Shown: positions 33,969 through 47,190, numbered from the stretch's first letter. The stretch: 64,000 bases of DNA from Theobroma cacao (GCF_000208745.1 NC_030855.1:6909773-6973772), one strand, 5' to 3'. The notes: generated by a model from the sequence alone, not told the origin. Made by a program: numbers and translations.

Positions 33969-36815
33969 CAGTTCCTGAAAAAATTTTCAACACCGCGAAA
34001 AGTCGGGAGCGTTGGATAAAAGGGGCAATAAAAATTGAATGAGAGTAAAGGAGGAAATGACAAAATACAGCAATAGGATACATCCAAGATAAGATGTGAC
34101 ACACGGGGCTCGGCTCTACCTTTGGGAAACTACCGTGCACATTCAATTTTGACTTTGCCTTGTCCGTACCCACATAAATACAACTTTCTGATTTATCCAC
34201 TTGTTTTATGGATTCCTCCTGATTTTATTATTCTGTAGTAGATCTTGCATTAATTTTTATTTGTTTTTTTATAATGAAGGATTAATTAATAATATTAATT
34301 AACCCCTTGGTGAGAGGGCATGCAAGGTTGAAATCTAGCCCCCAGTCAAGATCGACGCAGGAAGGTGGGACGGGGTTGGCTTGATTTGTTCCCTTCCCAC
34401 AGACGCGGCGTGGCAAGCGGTGGCACACACAACGCTTCCTCGCACCAGGACAATATTTTTGAGGCAAAGAGGAAAGGACATTTTATATATCACGGTGGAG
34501 TCAAAAGCTCTACAAAGTAAATTTATGGATTGCTAAATGTATATTTATTAATTATGTTTAATTTATTTATCTTTTTAATTATTATGATCTAAGAGAATGT
34601 GATAGCTTTTTAAATTTATTTGTAGAATTTAAAAAATTTCAGTGTCAATATTTAAAATAAGTTTCAATAACAAAATATATCATATCTCAATTTGCACAAC
34701 CAAAAAGTATGTGTACTCAACGACGAACTTCTAATTTTGCATAAAAGATAACTAAAGAGTAATTATATAAAGTCATTGATCTATATAAAGTCGGAGGGAA
34801 GGGGGGCTAGTGAGGCTCCCGTCTCCACTAATTTTAAAAATTTTGTAATTTATTTTTATTTTTTAAAATTTTATAATTTTACTTTTACAAAATGTTTAAA
34901 ATTTTTCTAATATATTTTATTTTTTAAAAATTTTAATTTNAAATCTTATAATTTTACCTTTACAAAACTTTTAAAGTTTTTTTAATATATTTTTATTTTT
35001 TTGAAATTTTATAATTTATCTTAATAATAATTTTTTATTTGATGAAATGTCCAGAATAATTATTTCAACAATTAACTTTTATAAAACTAAAATAAAAACT
35101 ATTGTAATAAAATTATTCTCAAATCACACTTCTCCACAACTTTACAACCATCATTTCTTATTTTCTTTTTTTTTACGAAATATTTTACAAATAAAAAAAT
35201 ATATTTTTTATATTTTTTTATTTACCAGCATTCTTTGTGCAGAAAACCTTTAGTTAGTAGCTCAATTTTCATATCATAATACTCAATAAGTTTAGTTTAT
35301 TTATTTATTTTATTTTTAATATTTTTAACTTTAAATTTTTTATTTAATCATTTTTATTTGTGATTTTGATTTAGAATTTACCATTTTAGTCAATTTTTTG
35401 TTGAAAGTAACAAAATAGGGATTTGATCAAGCACCTAAAGTTAGTTATTATTTATTTATTTAGGGATTACTTAAGTGCTTTCCTACAAATTCTTTGTGTG
35501 TTTTTTTCTTAGGTTCTTGTGAATAATTAAGTTTTTTATTTAAAATTGCTTCCTCATTGAATTGTTTATTGATAGTCTTAATATTTTTTAGGCGATTGCT
35601 TCTCATTTATATTTTTGTTATTATATTTGTTAGTTTTTGTTTGTTGTTAAGTTTATCTAGAAATTGGGATTATTGTCTTTATTAAATTATTTATGATTAT
35701 ACAAGTTAATTTTTTTAAAATAATTTATTAAGATTGATTCCATTGAATAATTTTCAAGATTTGTTTGTATAATTTTCATATGAACTTTTTTCATTGAATT
35801 TTCTTTATATTTTTGTCAAACATTAAACTTCTAATTTGACTATTGTATAGGCATTATTTTCGACTCTTCGCCCCCAAACACAAAATCCTAGCTCCATTAC
35901 TAGATCTATATATTTAAAATTTTATACATATAAATTATAATAAAAAAATTAAAAATTGAAAAACTAAAAGGTGACAGCTGCCAGCACCTTGGCTTTGCCA
36001 TTGTGTGTACTACACACTATTATAGACCAAAATTTTTTCGGATGCTACCAATAAAACTATTAATGGAATTGAAATTTCATGACCAAATTTGTTTATCAAA
36101 TTGATAGAATTAGATCCTATATTAACTAAATTGGCACATTATGTCACAAGATCATTACTTTATTCTAAAAGTTAATTTGACTGGATGTTCAACGCCCTCA
36201 CTTATAAGCCTTTCAAGATCTCTACTTGCTCGATGTAAGATTAAGCACCATGCCTACTTTTTTTTTAAATACTCGATGTGACATTCTCCTCCACTCAATC
36301 CAACGATGACCTTGGGCCTTTCTTTGGAGGTGCTTGGCGTGAATTGGGTTAAGATTGGGTTGCTATGAAACCACTTTGTCATAGGATTATTATCTTCTCC
36401 TTAAGAGACTAATCTGATGGGGTATGTAACACCCATACTTATAAGGCATAGATCCTGCTCAACCCAGAACATTATTACATTAATAATCAATATAATTTCT
36501 TTAATATTTTAATACTATACCTAACTTGATTGGATGGGTCAGATTAAACTCAAGCTTGAATCGAATCTTGGCTCCTGTTGACATTGAGAGTCAAAGGCAT
36601 TGAGAAGTTTAACCTAACCCGACCCATAAACACATGGTATGTATTAAAAGTTGTTTCCAACTAAAATGATTCGTCAATCAATTGATTTTAGATAATGATG
36701 TGTCTACTCAAAGTTGACCCAACATTTTGATCTCGATATGATCAAAAAATGTAGCTAAGCACACTAATCATGTGGATCCCATGAAATGTCATTCAATCTG
36801 AACGAGTCACACAAT

Positions 36816-36861
<46 letters not shown>

Positions 36862-37300
36862 AACATATGAGAATTCACACTCTAACAAGTAATTTGATTT
36901 ATACATTAATGAAAATAAATAAACAAATATTAATATGAAAAGAACTAAGTTATCATTTGGTGCCTTACAATGTAATTTGATTATTGAGAATGTAATTGTT
37001 GAGAAGATAACATTATAGCATTTAATATATATGAAAAGTACTAATTAAAATACTAGGAAGATTACATTACAACATTTGGTTTACAAATACTTTACTGGGA
37101 ATCTTATGTTAATTTCTCAAATTACCCTTATGTACGGACATACAAGTTTAATACACTTACATATTTTTATATTAAAGTAATTAATTAAAATTAATTTTAT
37201 AATTAAATTAATTAATTTAGTTAAGTAGCTATTTTAATTAACTAATTACTTAATTACCTTAAAGCAGTATTAAATTAGTTAATTAATTAAGTATATAAGT
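33391..37300. other. AT-rich spacer, no gene supported
   Basis: Contains (AT)n microsatellites at about 33943-33968 and 36818-36858, a single N at 34940, a diverged tandem duplication of an ATAATTTTAC(T/C)TTTACAAAA segment near 34870-35010, and a GC-rich island at about 34295-34460. Around 34795-35920 it resembles a decayed non-autonomous transposon (GAGGCTCCCGTCTCC near 34815, TCGCCCCCAAACACAAAATCC near 35868), but no terminal repeats could be fixed. Short frames here are not convincing genes. Confidence 0.45.
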
Positions 37301-37309
37301 TTTACATTT

Positions 37310-38786
37310 TGGGTAGGGTGGGGGGGAATGAACTTTATTAGATTCTAATTAATTGAGGGAAATTTATTCCCAAGATATCACTCATGAGAAGATTTTTGGT
37401 GTTTAAAGGAGGAATGTCATAAAATTCATAATTCTCTTCCATATCAAAGCCTTTATTAGCCAAGCAGTTGGCTAAAGTATTTCTTTCTCTAAATATGTGT
37501 CGTGTTCTAACTTCCCATCGATGTTGGAGTAATTGCTAAATAGTCTCAATTAGATCCAAGTTAGAACATGGATGACCATTGGAGGAAGTGATGGCTTGCA
37601 CTACTAATTTACTATCTAATTGAAGCTTAATTTTATGATTTCCCAATTCCCAAGCTAAACTAAGGCCTCGGTAAACACCCCATAACTCAACTTGGTATGT
37701 CGTACACCTTCCAAGTTTGATAGAAGAACCACCATGCTAGTTGCCATTAGAATCATGAAACACACTGCCAACTGTTGACATGCCAACTAACTTTCTAAAT
37801 GCTCCATCAGAATTTAAGGCTAACCAACCAGATGAAGAAGATACCTAGCCAACCAAAATCTCCTTTTTTCTATTTTCAAGTGCTTCAATGCCATTCCCAA
37901 TTTTACAACAAGCATTATTAATAACTAAAAAAAAAACTTAGGATAACATTTAATTGTCTCTTTATTGCAACCTGTTTTCCTTCAAATATAAAAGAATTTC
38001 TCCATTTCCATAGGTACTAGTAGCTTGTTCCAAATATTATCATTCATCACTAATTTACAATGAGACAAATTGTACGAAAGCCAATCAATTAAAATTTGAT
38101 CCAAAGAAACGTTCTTGATATCCTTACGGTAAAAATCGAAATCGAAAAGCACTAGCAAATGGGCAATCATGCAAGGTATGCAAAATAGATTCTTCCTCCT
38201 GTCAGGATTGAACATAACTAGGGTCATTTGATATATGGCACTAGCTCTGTTCCTTGTTGGTAAGCAAGCACTATTGCAAACACCGGTACAAGAAGGCGCA
38301 TATACGTTGTGGTCTTTTTTCAGCGCTAAGCCATGTTCCCCATGTTCCCCCTAGTGTTGTATCATGAGTCTCCGTGATCTCCTACATACAATTGTAAGCC
38401 AATGAAACAGAAAATAAACCAGATGAAGAATGTGCCCAATATAAATCATCTATTCTGTCAAAAAACACAGGTGGCATGGCCTTCATAAGAATGTTTCTCT
38501 CTTCATCAATTAACAATGTATTGAGACACTTAAAATCCCAATTTCCATTAGGAAAAGTAAGGACACGAACCGTACTATTATCATAATAAAGTTACCCATC
38601 ATTCGGGCTCCTTTAATTAAAGGTCGTTCTCCTAGTTAGATATCCATCCAAAACTATGTAACTTGACCATCTCTAATTGCCCATTTGATATTTTTTTTGA
38701 AAGGTTTGCCATAGTATACTTATTTAAGTCCAAAGAGAAGAAGAACCGGCTCAATCAATACTATCTGGTTTTAAGTGGGATCCTAT
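37310..38786 (-). pseudogene. LINE distal part: zf-RVT and RNase H
   Basis: On the minus strand from about 38600 the frames read TVRVLTFPNGNWDFKCLNTL and DLYWAHSSSGLFSVSLAYN (the block between RT and zf-RVT in plant LINEs), then ILHTLHDCPFASAF (zinc-finger region). They continue with GWLALNSDGAFRKLVGMSTV, VELWGVYRGLSLAWELG, IKLQLDSKLVVQAI and RTRHIFRERNTLANCLANKG (about 37820-37440), a well-kept RVT_3 RNase H with its acidic residues. Stops and frameshifts break it. It is the 3' part of the LINE whose RT lies at 44643-45850; two solo LTRs separate them. The element's 3' end is near 37310 with no clear poly(A). Confidence 0.8.
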
Positions 38787-41359
38787 TGTGAGACCTCGAT
38801 CTCTATAAGCTCGTAATTAGGCATAGACGTAATAACACGGGCTAGGGGTAATCTCGTCATTTCCCTAGTAAGCCCTTAGAAGTAGACTTTCGAACACCAT
38901 TAAAGCCTAAGTAAGCCTAAAGCATAGATGAATGATGAAAATAAGGGTAAAATGATGAAGAAAATAAAAATAATGATGACTTCCAAAGTAGGGGCAAAAT
39001 GATCAGTTTTCATCTCTGGTCAAAATTTTGATTTTTCATAAATCAGAGTATTTTTAGACCATTGGGGACCTTGTCCCAGTGTCAAAAGAGTAAAAAGATA
39101 GCATAAAGGATTGCAGGAGAACAAGCTAACTAGTTAAGGACATTTTCATAATTTAAGTGGAGTTGGATAAGCATGAGCTATAAATATCATCTTCTAGTAG
39201 CTTCTTCTCACATTTTCAGTAGCTTCTTCTTCTTCCTTCTTACGTTTCTTCATCTTCCATAGGAGTTCTCTTCAAGCTTCCATAACTCTCTCAAGTTAGC
39301 TCCACTTTTCATGCTTACCCTTTCATAGAACCTTTGTGCTCTTTCACTCTTTCACTTTAAAACCCCTAAAAAATCTTACTCCCATACTTTCTCTCATTAG
39401 CTAGGTGTTTAGAGAGAGAACGAGGGAGCTTTTATAATAGTTTGGAGAATTATTGAAAGGAATTTCAAATTTACAAAGCTACGAAGGTGAGAAGTGAACT
39501 AAAATTTATTTTTAGTTGTTGATAATGTTTAGTAACTTGATTTGTGAGTGTTATTGTTGAGATTGTTTAATCATTTTTACTGTGAATAGAGTGGTGCAAA
39601 TGATAGCCATTTAATAGTAGTTAAGAGCTAGTAAGAATGACTAGTAGAACTTAACTTAGAAAATAGCTTTAGAATAGTATTAATGCCAAGTTGGGTTGAT
39701 GGTGATGATGCTAAAGTGATTATAGGTTCCAACGAAGCCCCATCACCCCATTCGGACCAATAGAGGAAGTTGGAGTGAGTAGAGATTTAACCAATCCCTG
39801 TGAGCAAACTTGCATTTCAAAATTGTTTTGGGAATGTGAATGTATTTGCACAAAACATTTAAATGATTTTATCCAAGTTTTCTTTAAAAATCTACTTAGG
39901 GAACAAGCCCTTGGTGAATATTTTTATCTTGTGGAAATGTGCCATATAAATGGTTCATGTGTTATCACAATATTATGATATGTATAATATGCATTGGATG
40001 TTCTTTTTTGTGTGTGATGATGATGACCTAGCCATGTGCGTGTAGGAGTGCACATGAGCTGATGATGACCCAATCATGTGCGAGTGGGGAGTGCACATGA
40101 ACTGATGATGGTGGGATGGTATGCATGATGATGTATATTTATATACAAATACGTGTGCTATAAAAAGTTTATGAGTATGGTATATAGTTGTATTACATGT
40201 GAATCTTGCATGTTAAACCTTGGAAATTTCTAAGCATGTTCAAGTTGATTTTGTCCTTGCAGCTAAATGGCCTTTTCTTGAGAAAATGAAAAATTGTTGT
40301 TGGTGTCATGTTTCTCGCTACAACGAAAAGGTCTCGGGGTTTGGAGGGTTACATTGGTTGGATTCTCGCTGCAGCGAGCAAGTTGCTGAAGCTTCTCGTT
40401 GCAACAAGAAACTTTCTATTTTGTTGCTTGAATTTCGCTATAGCGAGAATGGATTCTCGCTGTAGCGAGAAACTTTCTGTGTTGCATATTATCTTGTTCA
40501 GTTGTTGCCCTATTTTCCACTTCTATGGTACCATAGTCGAGCATGAACTTCCAACATTAAGAAATTAATTAATTAAGTTTGAAATGAGGAGGTTTGGTAA
40601 GAAACCCTCGGCTAGTTGAGAAACCCTCGGTCAGTTGATAATTTGAGCCAAATTTCGCTGCAGCAAAAATTCATTCTCGCTGCAGCTACGCTGCAACGAG
40701 AATGCCTTTCCGCTGCAGCAAGGACCCGTCGTTTACTTGACTTGATTTGCTTGAATGTCATTAAAGTTTTTACTCTTCAAATCCTTCGTGGAGCATAGAC
40801 TCTTTATCATCAAGTGATTTACTCATTGGGGGTTTAAATGAGGGGTTTTAATAAGAACTAAACTAAATTGCATTGTTTTAAAGATAAAGGCATCATGATT
40901 TCTTTAAATCTTCCTTATTGCATGCTTGTTCCCTTCCTTTGTTCACTCACTGGGTTTATACTCACCGTTTTCAACTTCATGTTTTCAGATCAAGAGACAG
41001 TCGGTAACTAAGTCGAGGTGTCCTCGTAGATTCATATCCTTGGTAGGTAACTTGGCATTTCATAGCCGTACCTTCATCCTGGTCACTCCACTGGAAGCCC
41101 AGAATCATTTTGTTGTAAATACATAAATGTGATGTAAAGTACTAAGATATATATTTTAGGCAAATTATGTATATTTGATTGGTAATGCCACTATGAAATG
41201 GCAACGGTTAGTATTATTTTGAATTGCAATTATGAAATAGAACTTTAGCAAATTTTTGATGGAACTATGAACAAATCATATAGACAGGCTTGCTGGGCCT
41301 AGTGGGCTATGTCCATTGGGTCCATGCACCGGTCATGGCTTGGAAATTGGGTCATGACA
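38787..41359 (+). mobile_element. Solo LTR (2.57 kb) in the LINE, TSD CCTAT
   Basis: Starts TGTGAGACCTCGATC and ends TTGGGTCATGACA, with CCTAT at 38782-38786 and 41360-41364. Its middle is homologous (inverted) to the 18778-21640 solo LTR, including a TATA-like CTATAAATA at 39178-39186. It has a duplicated unit with ATGATGACC(T/C)A and AGTGCACATGA (near 40020 and 40065). At 40310-40715 it carries about eight copies or variants of the palindrome TTCTCGCTGCAGCGAGAA (clear at about 40364, 40432 and 40453). No coding sequence. Confidence 0.9.
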
Positions 41360-41456
41360 CCTATGTTGTATTTACCACGTAGAATCCTCACCCATAGTGC
41401 ATTTGGATTGGTTGCAATCTTCTAATAGATTTTCAACAAGAAATCATCATTCATGG
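41360..41456 (-). pseudogene. LINE RT C-terminal sliver between two solo LTRs
   Basis: Only 97 bp, yet the minus-strand frame reads FLVENLLEDCNQSKCTMGED and, in another frame, NPNALWVRVLRGKY, the 'W...L...P.SLWARVLRAKY' block of plant LINEs. It joins 44643-45850 on one side and 37310-38786 on the other once each solo LTR and one target-site copy are set aside. Confidence 0.8.
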
Positions 41457-43488
41457 TGTCACGACCCAAATCCAAATGTTTGTACCAGTGCACGAGCTTA
41501 GCAGGCAAGCCTACTAAACCCGAGCAAGTCGCAAAGTTCATAACCATATAACTCAAATGCCAAGGAATTTATAATCAAATATTCGTAATAATTTCAAATA
41601 TATTACATTATCCTTGGCTCACAATCCATACAATTATACTTAAGGTCATACACTGGCCATCAAATTAAGTTCATACATAACAACCCTTATACCATTCAAA
41701 TGGCACATCATGCGTAACATATTTACATCTAATTAGACTTGAAGGCGAAAGGTCCACATAAACTCAGTGGAGTGACATGTTGGGAAGGAAACCTATTGGA
41801 TGCCAATTATGCAATCGTTCAATTGACAACACTTGTCATGAAATCCCGTAACTTCTCTTATCTGCAAATGGTACAATAAAGGGGTGATTCATCTAATACT
41901 CAATGAAGGGATGCTATCATAGCATAATATTATACATATATATAGTATACATATAGGCCTATCTAGCTATAATATATTCATATTCAAACATCTATACTTC
42001 AAATGTGCAAGGATCATCTTAATATCCTACATGCACAATTCATCACAGTCAAACTCACCGGATCACATATTAACAGCGTATCATATCCACAAATTTCCAA
42101 GTTCTATGTCCTCGCAACAAATCATTTCAAATCAAGGCTTACCCTTAAAGCCATTACCATCAAACTAGGCTTCGTAGGCACACCTTAGTTGCTGAGCCCA
42201 ACCACGAATATCATTCACATATAAATTATTTATCTCGAAGCTTTTCATCAGATACCATTCATAGTCAGTCACCACAATTTCATTTTCAAATCAAATCATG
42301 CCATTTCTTATGCATGTTATCATGGTTTAAATAAAACCAAGTGAGTGGTTTTGCCTTAGACATTATCAATCATGCACAATAACCAACCGGCGAAGAAAAA
42401 AATCACGCGTAGGGTCAAGCCACTAGGTGGAGAACAGATCACGCATGTGCTGAAGCAATGGGGGGAGAACAAATCATGCATGTGCCAAAGCAATGGGCAG
42501 AAAATAGATCACACACAACACTAGAGCAACTAGTGGAGAATTTGATTCATTAACCGGAGTAAACTCCTGACATCGACATCACCCGAAGTAATCTCACATA
42601 GGTGGCATCACAATCACCATCTAGAGTAATCTCCCAATGATGGCATCGTACACTATAAGTGGGAATCACAGGCGAGATATCAACCACTGCCCCTACTTAA
42701 CACCATCCTTAAGGCACGAACGTAGTCACAGGGTATCAGACTCCACTCAACCTTAAATCAAATCAACGTTCGAAATTCATTTCTCAAACGAAACACATAA
42801 CCACAAATCAAGCCATTATGCTTGTAGCATTACATGTGTCCACATCAAATCGTATTCAAATTCATTGGGCTTCAATCATCATTAACCACAATATAATTCT
42901 AAATGCCTTCAAATCTCTAAGGCATCATCAAACAAAACATAATCAATCTATAGGCCCTCATGCTTTTAACTCCACATGGGTATTAATTGTATTTAATCGA
43001 ATCAATCGTCGCTTAATAGCCTTATACGTATGCTCAAATCAATCACAAATACATGGGCATTCATGCATATATCATTTCCACAAATAATCATGGCCTTTCG
43101 ACTTCACATAACTGATATCATCTCAATTGCTGTGCCATTATCCCAATCACACACTGTGCCCATATGCCTAATTGGGCAATCCATTCATCATAATTTCGCA
43201 TAGTCCTTAATTCATAATTCATATCGCACCATGTGTAGGCCTCATGCTTTGGGTCCCATATACCATGCGTTCCAACACAATGCCACCATGTGGCTCACCA
43301 TAATTCATATAAACACAAATTTCCTTTTTCAAATAACTAGTTAGTCTAGGCATTCACATCTAGGCACACAATTATATTCATTCTCTAGCCTAAGCACATA
43401 CCTCTAGGCAAGAATATATATACTCATACACATAGGTATATGCATACATATTGATTCTTTAACCTAGGCATTCTTATCTAGGCATACC

Positions 43489-43528
<40 letters not shown>

Positions 43529-44642
43529 ACACACATATAGTTTTCTAGCCTAGGTTCATCTGCCTAGGCATGCATCATTTATCTTAGTACCATGGCAGCA
43601 CATACGTTATGCGAAATGCATCACATGCACTTAATTAAATCTCACTCACCTTGACAATCAGAGACACACCACAATCAAGCTCAACCTTTAGCCCCCAGCC
43701 GTCCTCCAGCTCACAAGCGCATCAATAGCCTTTATTCTCCCCTTAGACACATCAAAGCATCAAAATCATAATTATTTCCTAACTTTTTAAAAATATCCCA
43801 AGTTTTCAAAAATACCCAAATTCAATATATAAGCTCAATCTTCCAACAAATGAGCTAAACCTTTACCTTAAAAGCTGGGTTACCCAAATCTAGGCTCCAA
43901 ATCTCCAATAAACTCAAAAAGAGAGAGTTTGGCCAAGTTTGAAAATATTTAGATTCAAGGTTATTAACCAATTAAATCTAAAACCAATTAGTAAAAATGC
44001 GTAATTTTACCTCTAAATGGTTTCCCAAGCTTTGATCTAGCTAAAATGCACTCCAAATGGGATTTGGTGGCTTAGGGTTTGAAGAGGGTAGAGAGAGAAT
44101 GAGAGAAAGAGCTGAGAGAGAGATAAGGTGGAATGACCCCAAAACCCCTTTTTATTTTTGCCTTTTTTCTCTGATGTATCGATGCATCTACCTTAATTTC
44201 AAATGAATGTATCGATACATTTTGGGCAGAATGGTCTTGAGTGCTCCCTACTTCAAATGTATCAATACATGTTCATCTTTCTAAGAATGTATCAATACAT
44301 TTTGCCCAGATTACACCTTTTCTTGCACCCAAACTTCCAAAAATATGAACTTAACACCCTAAAATCATGTCCCTTTTTAGCCATACTTCGAAATGATTAT
44401 CTTAATTTATAATTCTCATTCATATACTCAAACGCACAATCAAATCTCAATCTAATCTTCAAAATTCAGGATTTATCATCTATTCCTCAAGATTTTGGCT
44501 AAGTCTCAAAGTTTTGTGCTTTAAGTGCCACAATTGTCATTTTCACCTAAATTCATCAAGAATACTCAATATCAAAGCATAAACTTGTGAAACCACTAAG
44601 CCAACATCACATTTAGGCCATATAAAAAATCAGGGTGTTACA
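41457..44642 (-). mobile_element. Solo LTR (3.19 kb) in the LINE, TSD CATGG
   Basis: Starts TGTCACGACCCAAATCC and ends AGGGTGTTACA, with CATGG at 41452-41456 and 44643-44647. Distant kin of the other two large solo LTRs by its TGTCACGACCC end. Inside are minisatellite-like units with GGAGAACA(G/A)ATCA and GCATGTGC (about 42410-42540), a (CA)n microsatellite at 43491-43534, repeated CCTAGGCA palindromes (43340-43570), and four ATGTATCGATACAT-type palindromes (about 44173, 44204, 44256, 44285). The palindromes lie just upstream (minus direction) of an AATAAAAAGGGG TATA-like stretch near 44150. No coding sequence. Confidence 0.9.
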
Positions 44643-45850
44643 CATGGTCTTCAAACAACGTATTCCCAAGCCACCTTCCTCTTTAGGCTTACAAACCTCC
44701 TATCACTTTAGAAGATAAATTTTACGATTGTTTGACTCACCACCCCATAGATAATTTTTGCAACAGGCCTCAATTTTCTTGCAAATATTGACAAATATTG
44801 AAATTGTTTGGATTATATAATAAGGTATGTTAGATAAAATAGGTTTAACTCAAGTAAGTCTACCTGTAAACAAAAGTGTGGATGCTTTCCAAGTAAACAA
44901 ACAGTTATGGACTTTCACTTCTAAATAAAGAAAAGAATTGATTCTTGTTTGACCATGGATTAGTGGCACCCTTAGATAGTTCCCAAAAATCTTCTGAACA
45001 TGAAAAGCCCAAGCATTGTATTAAGTTATTAATAGTCTCTTTAGAAACATTTCTAGAGTAATAAAATGAGGACTTCTGTATACTCATATTTTTCTCCAAA
45101 ACAAACACAAAAATCTTCTAATACTCCTTGTATCACCTCCATTTAAGATATTGAGGCTTTTGCAAATAGTACTAAATTATCAGCAAAAAATAGGTGAGTT
45201 AAAAAAGGACCTTACCTACCTAGCTTGATGGATTTCCTTGAGTCTTGATCAATTGCATTGTTAATCCCATGTGCCAACCGTTCCATGCACAATACAAAAA
45301 TGTATAAAGATAATAGGTCACCTTGTCTTACAACTTTAGAAGGTACAAATATATATGATGACATGTAATTCCAAAGTATTTGTGATTTGCTATAATTCTA
45401 ACTATTAAGCAAAATATTAATCAAAACAGCAGGAATTTTAACATAAATAAAAAGTATCATTCATAAACTCCCATCTAAAATGATCATATGTTTTTCTAGA
45501 TCAATCTTAATCATCATCCACCTTACTTTTCCCTACTTCTTTATGAAAAAACGGACAATTACTTATGTTATAATTATGTTATCTGTAATTTGTCTTCCAA
45601 GGATAAAGCTATATTGTGCCTCGAAAATCAGAGAGCTCATAAAGGGTTTCAATCTATTAGTAATGACTTTCATGAGAATGTTAATGATCGCTAGTGAAAG
45701 ACTAATTAGTTTGAATTGGGAGATATGTTTTGGATTTTTCACTTTTTGAATCAAAGTGATAATTGATCTACATAAATCATCCTCAATTGTTTCTTTCTCA
45801 AAAACCTTCTTAACATAATCAACCACATTTCTACCCACCACATTCCATGG
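44643..45850 (-). pseudogene. LINE reverse transcriptase
   Basis: The frame at 45563-45841 reads ITLIQKVKNPKHISQFKLIS, NRLKPFMSSLIFEAQYSFIL and GRQITDNIII, the start of a plant L1-type RT. Later frames add MERLAHGINNAIDQ, GPFLTHLFFADNLVLFAKAS and MEVIQGVLEDFC near 45150-45250, then a C-terminal block near 44700. The catalytic motif is FADN instead of FADD, so the second catalytic Asp is lost. Multiple stops confirm a pseudogene. The endonuclease domain expected upstream (beyond 45850) is absent, so the copy is 5'-truncated. Confidence 0.85.
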
Positions 45851-45855
45851 AGAAT

Positions 45856-47190
45856 GAAAAAATTAAAGTACGCTCTCACCAGACCTACTAACCTCGATTG
45901 TCATCTATCCATCTTTTCCTCCTTTTCCTATTCTTTTTTTTTTTCGTGTTTCTTTTTTGGCCAAATCCTCCCTTCATTTTCCTCGTCGGCAACAAGTTTG
46001 TTCTTTCTCTTACTTTCCTTTTCTTTTCTTTTCCCTTTTCCCTTATTCAACGATAATTTTCTCATTTTCTCTTCCTTTTTTCTCACTTTCCTATAAAGTG
46101 AATTGATAAAAAAAAATTGGAAAGGAGAGGAAGAAGAAATTGGTTTTGACAATAGCATTTTTCACTAATTGGTGGTTTTATTTAAGTTTGTTTTTGAAAG
46201 AAAAAAGAGAAAAAAGGATAAAAAGATAGAGTTTAAGAAAAAAAATTAAATCGATTAAAAGATAAGGAAGAACGACAATGACGATCGATGGTGATCAATC
46301 ATTGAAATTTAGATTTTAGAGATAGAATGATTGAGTAATGATTGATTAGTTAGAAAAAGAGATAAGAGAAATTGAAGGAAAGAGAGAAGGTGATAGAAAA
46401 AGATGATAGATATTTTAATGCAAAACTAAAAAGCTTTTTCAAGTATATTGATTTGCAAAAGGAATGTGAAGTGATGCCATTGTAATGTTATATTACATTA
46501 TAAAATATTGTAATGTAATTTTAACATTCATCATATTATAAAAAATATTACTTACCATTTAGTACCAATAAAATAATTTGTTGAAGTAAAATCTTTTTTA
46601 TATAAAATATTTTATTAAAATATCTAATATTTTTTATTATTAAAATAAATTATTGAAAATATTTTAAATTGTTTAGATAACCTTGCAAAAAATATTTTTT
46701 ACCGTAATATGGTAAAAATATTAAAATTCATTAATTATGCAATGCATACAAAACAAATTTTTTCAACATAAAAAATATTTTTTATATAGTATTTAACAAT
46801 TTTTATTTATTTATTTCTCATAATATTGTTATATTAGTTAGTTTATTAATTTAATAAATCATAAATTAAAAATTAAAAGAAAGGAAAGATTTTCATAAGT
46901 GAAAAACTTATTTCATATTATATATAAAATTTTTTACTTAATTAATTTTAATTATTTTAAATTATATTAAAGATTATAATATTTTAGTAAAAAGTTTTTT
47001 TATGTGTAAAATATTTTACATACCTATAATTAATGAAATTACATAAAAACCTAAGATATAATTAAATAAAATTAAATCACATGGAAAAGAATTATCTTTT
47101 TTACTTTTTACTTGACAAAAGCTGTTTCTCAATGTGCACCAATTCTAGTAAATGCTTAAAATAAATTTAATTTTGCTATTAATCATCACA
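45856..47190. other. Spacer upstream of VHA-A
   Basis: The plus strand is pyrimidine-rich at about 45900-46100 and purine-rich at about 46110-46440, then AT-rich to about 47100. No credible gene. A TATA-like AAAATAAATTTAA lies near 47157. The VHA-A core promoter is probably in the last 200-300 bp (inference). Confidence 0.45.

Noticed and set aside
33941..34200. 85-codon minus-strand frame near the AT microsatellite
   Set aside because: Starts outside any recognisable gene, ends in the dinucleotide repeat and has no domain.
45854..46158. Ser/Phe-rich and Lys/Glu-rich frames on opposite strands
   Set aside because: Produced by the pyrimidine-rich tract; no domain, and no counterpart expected.
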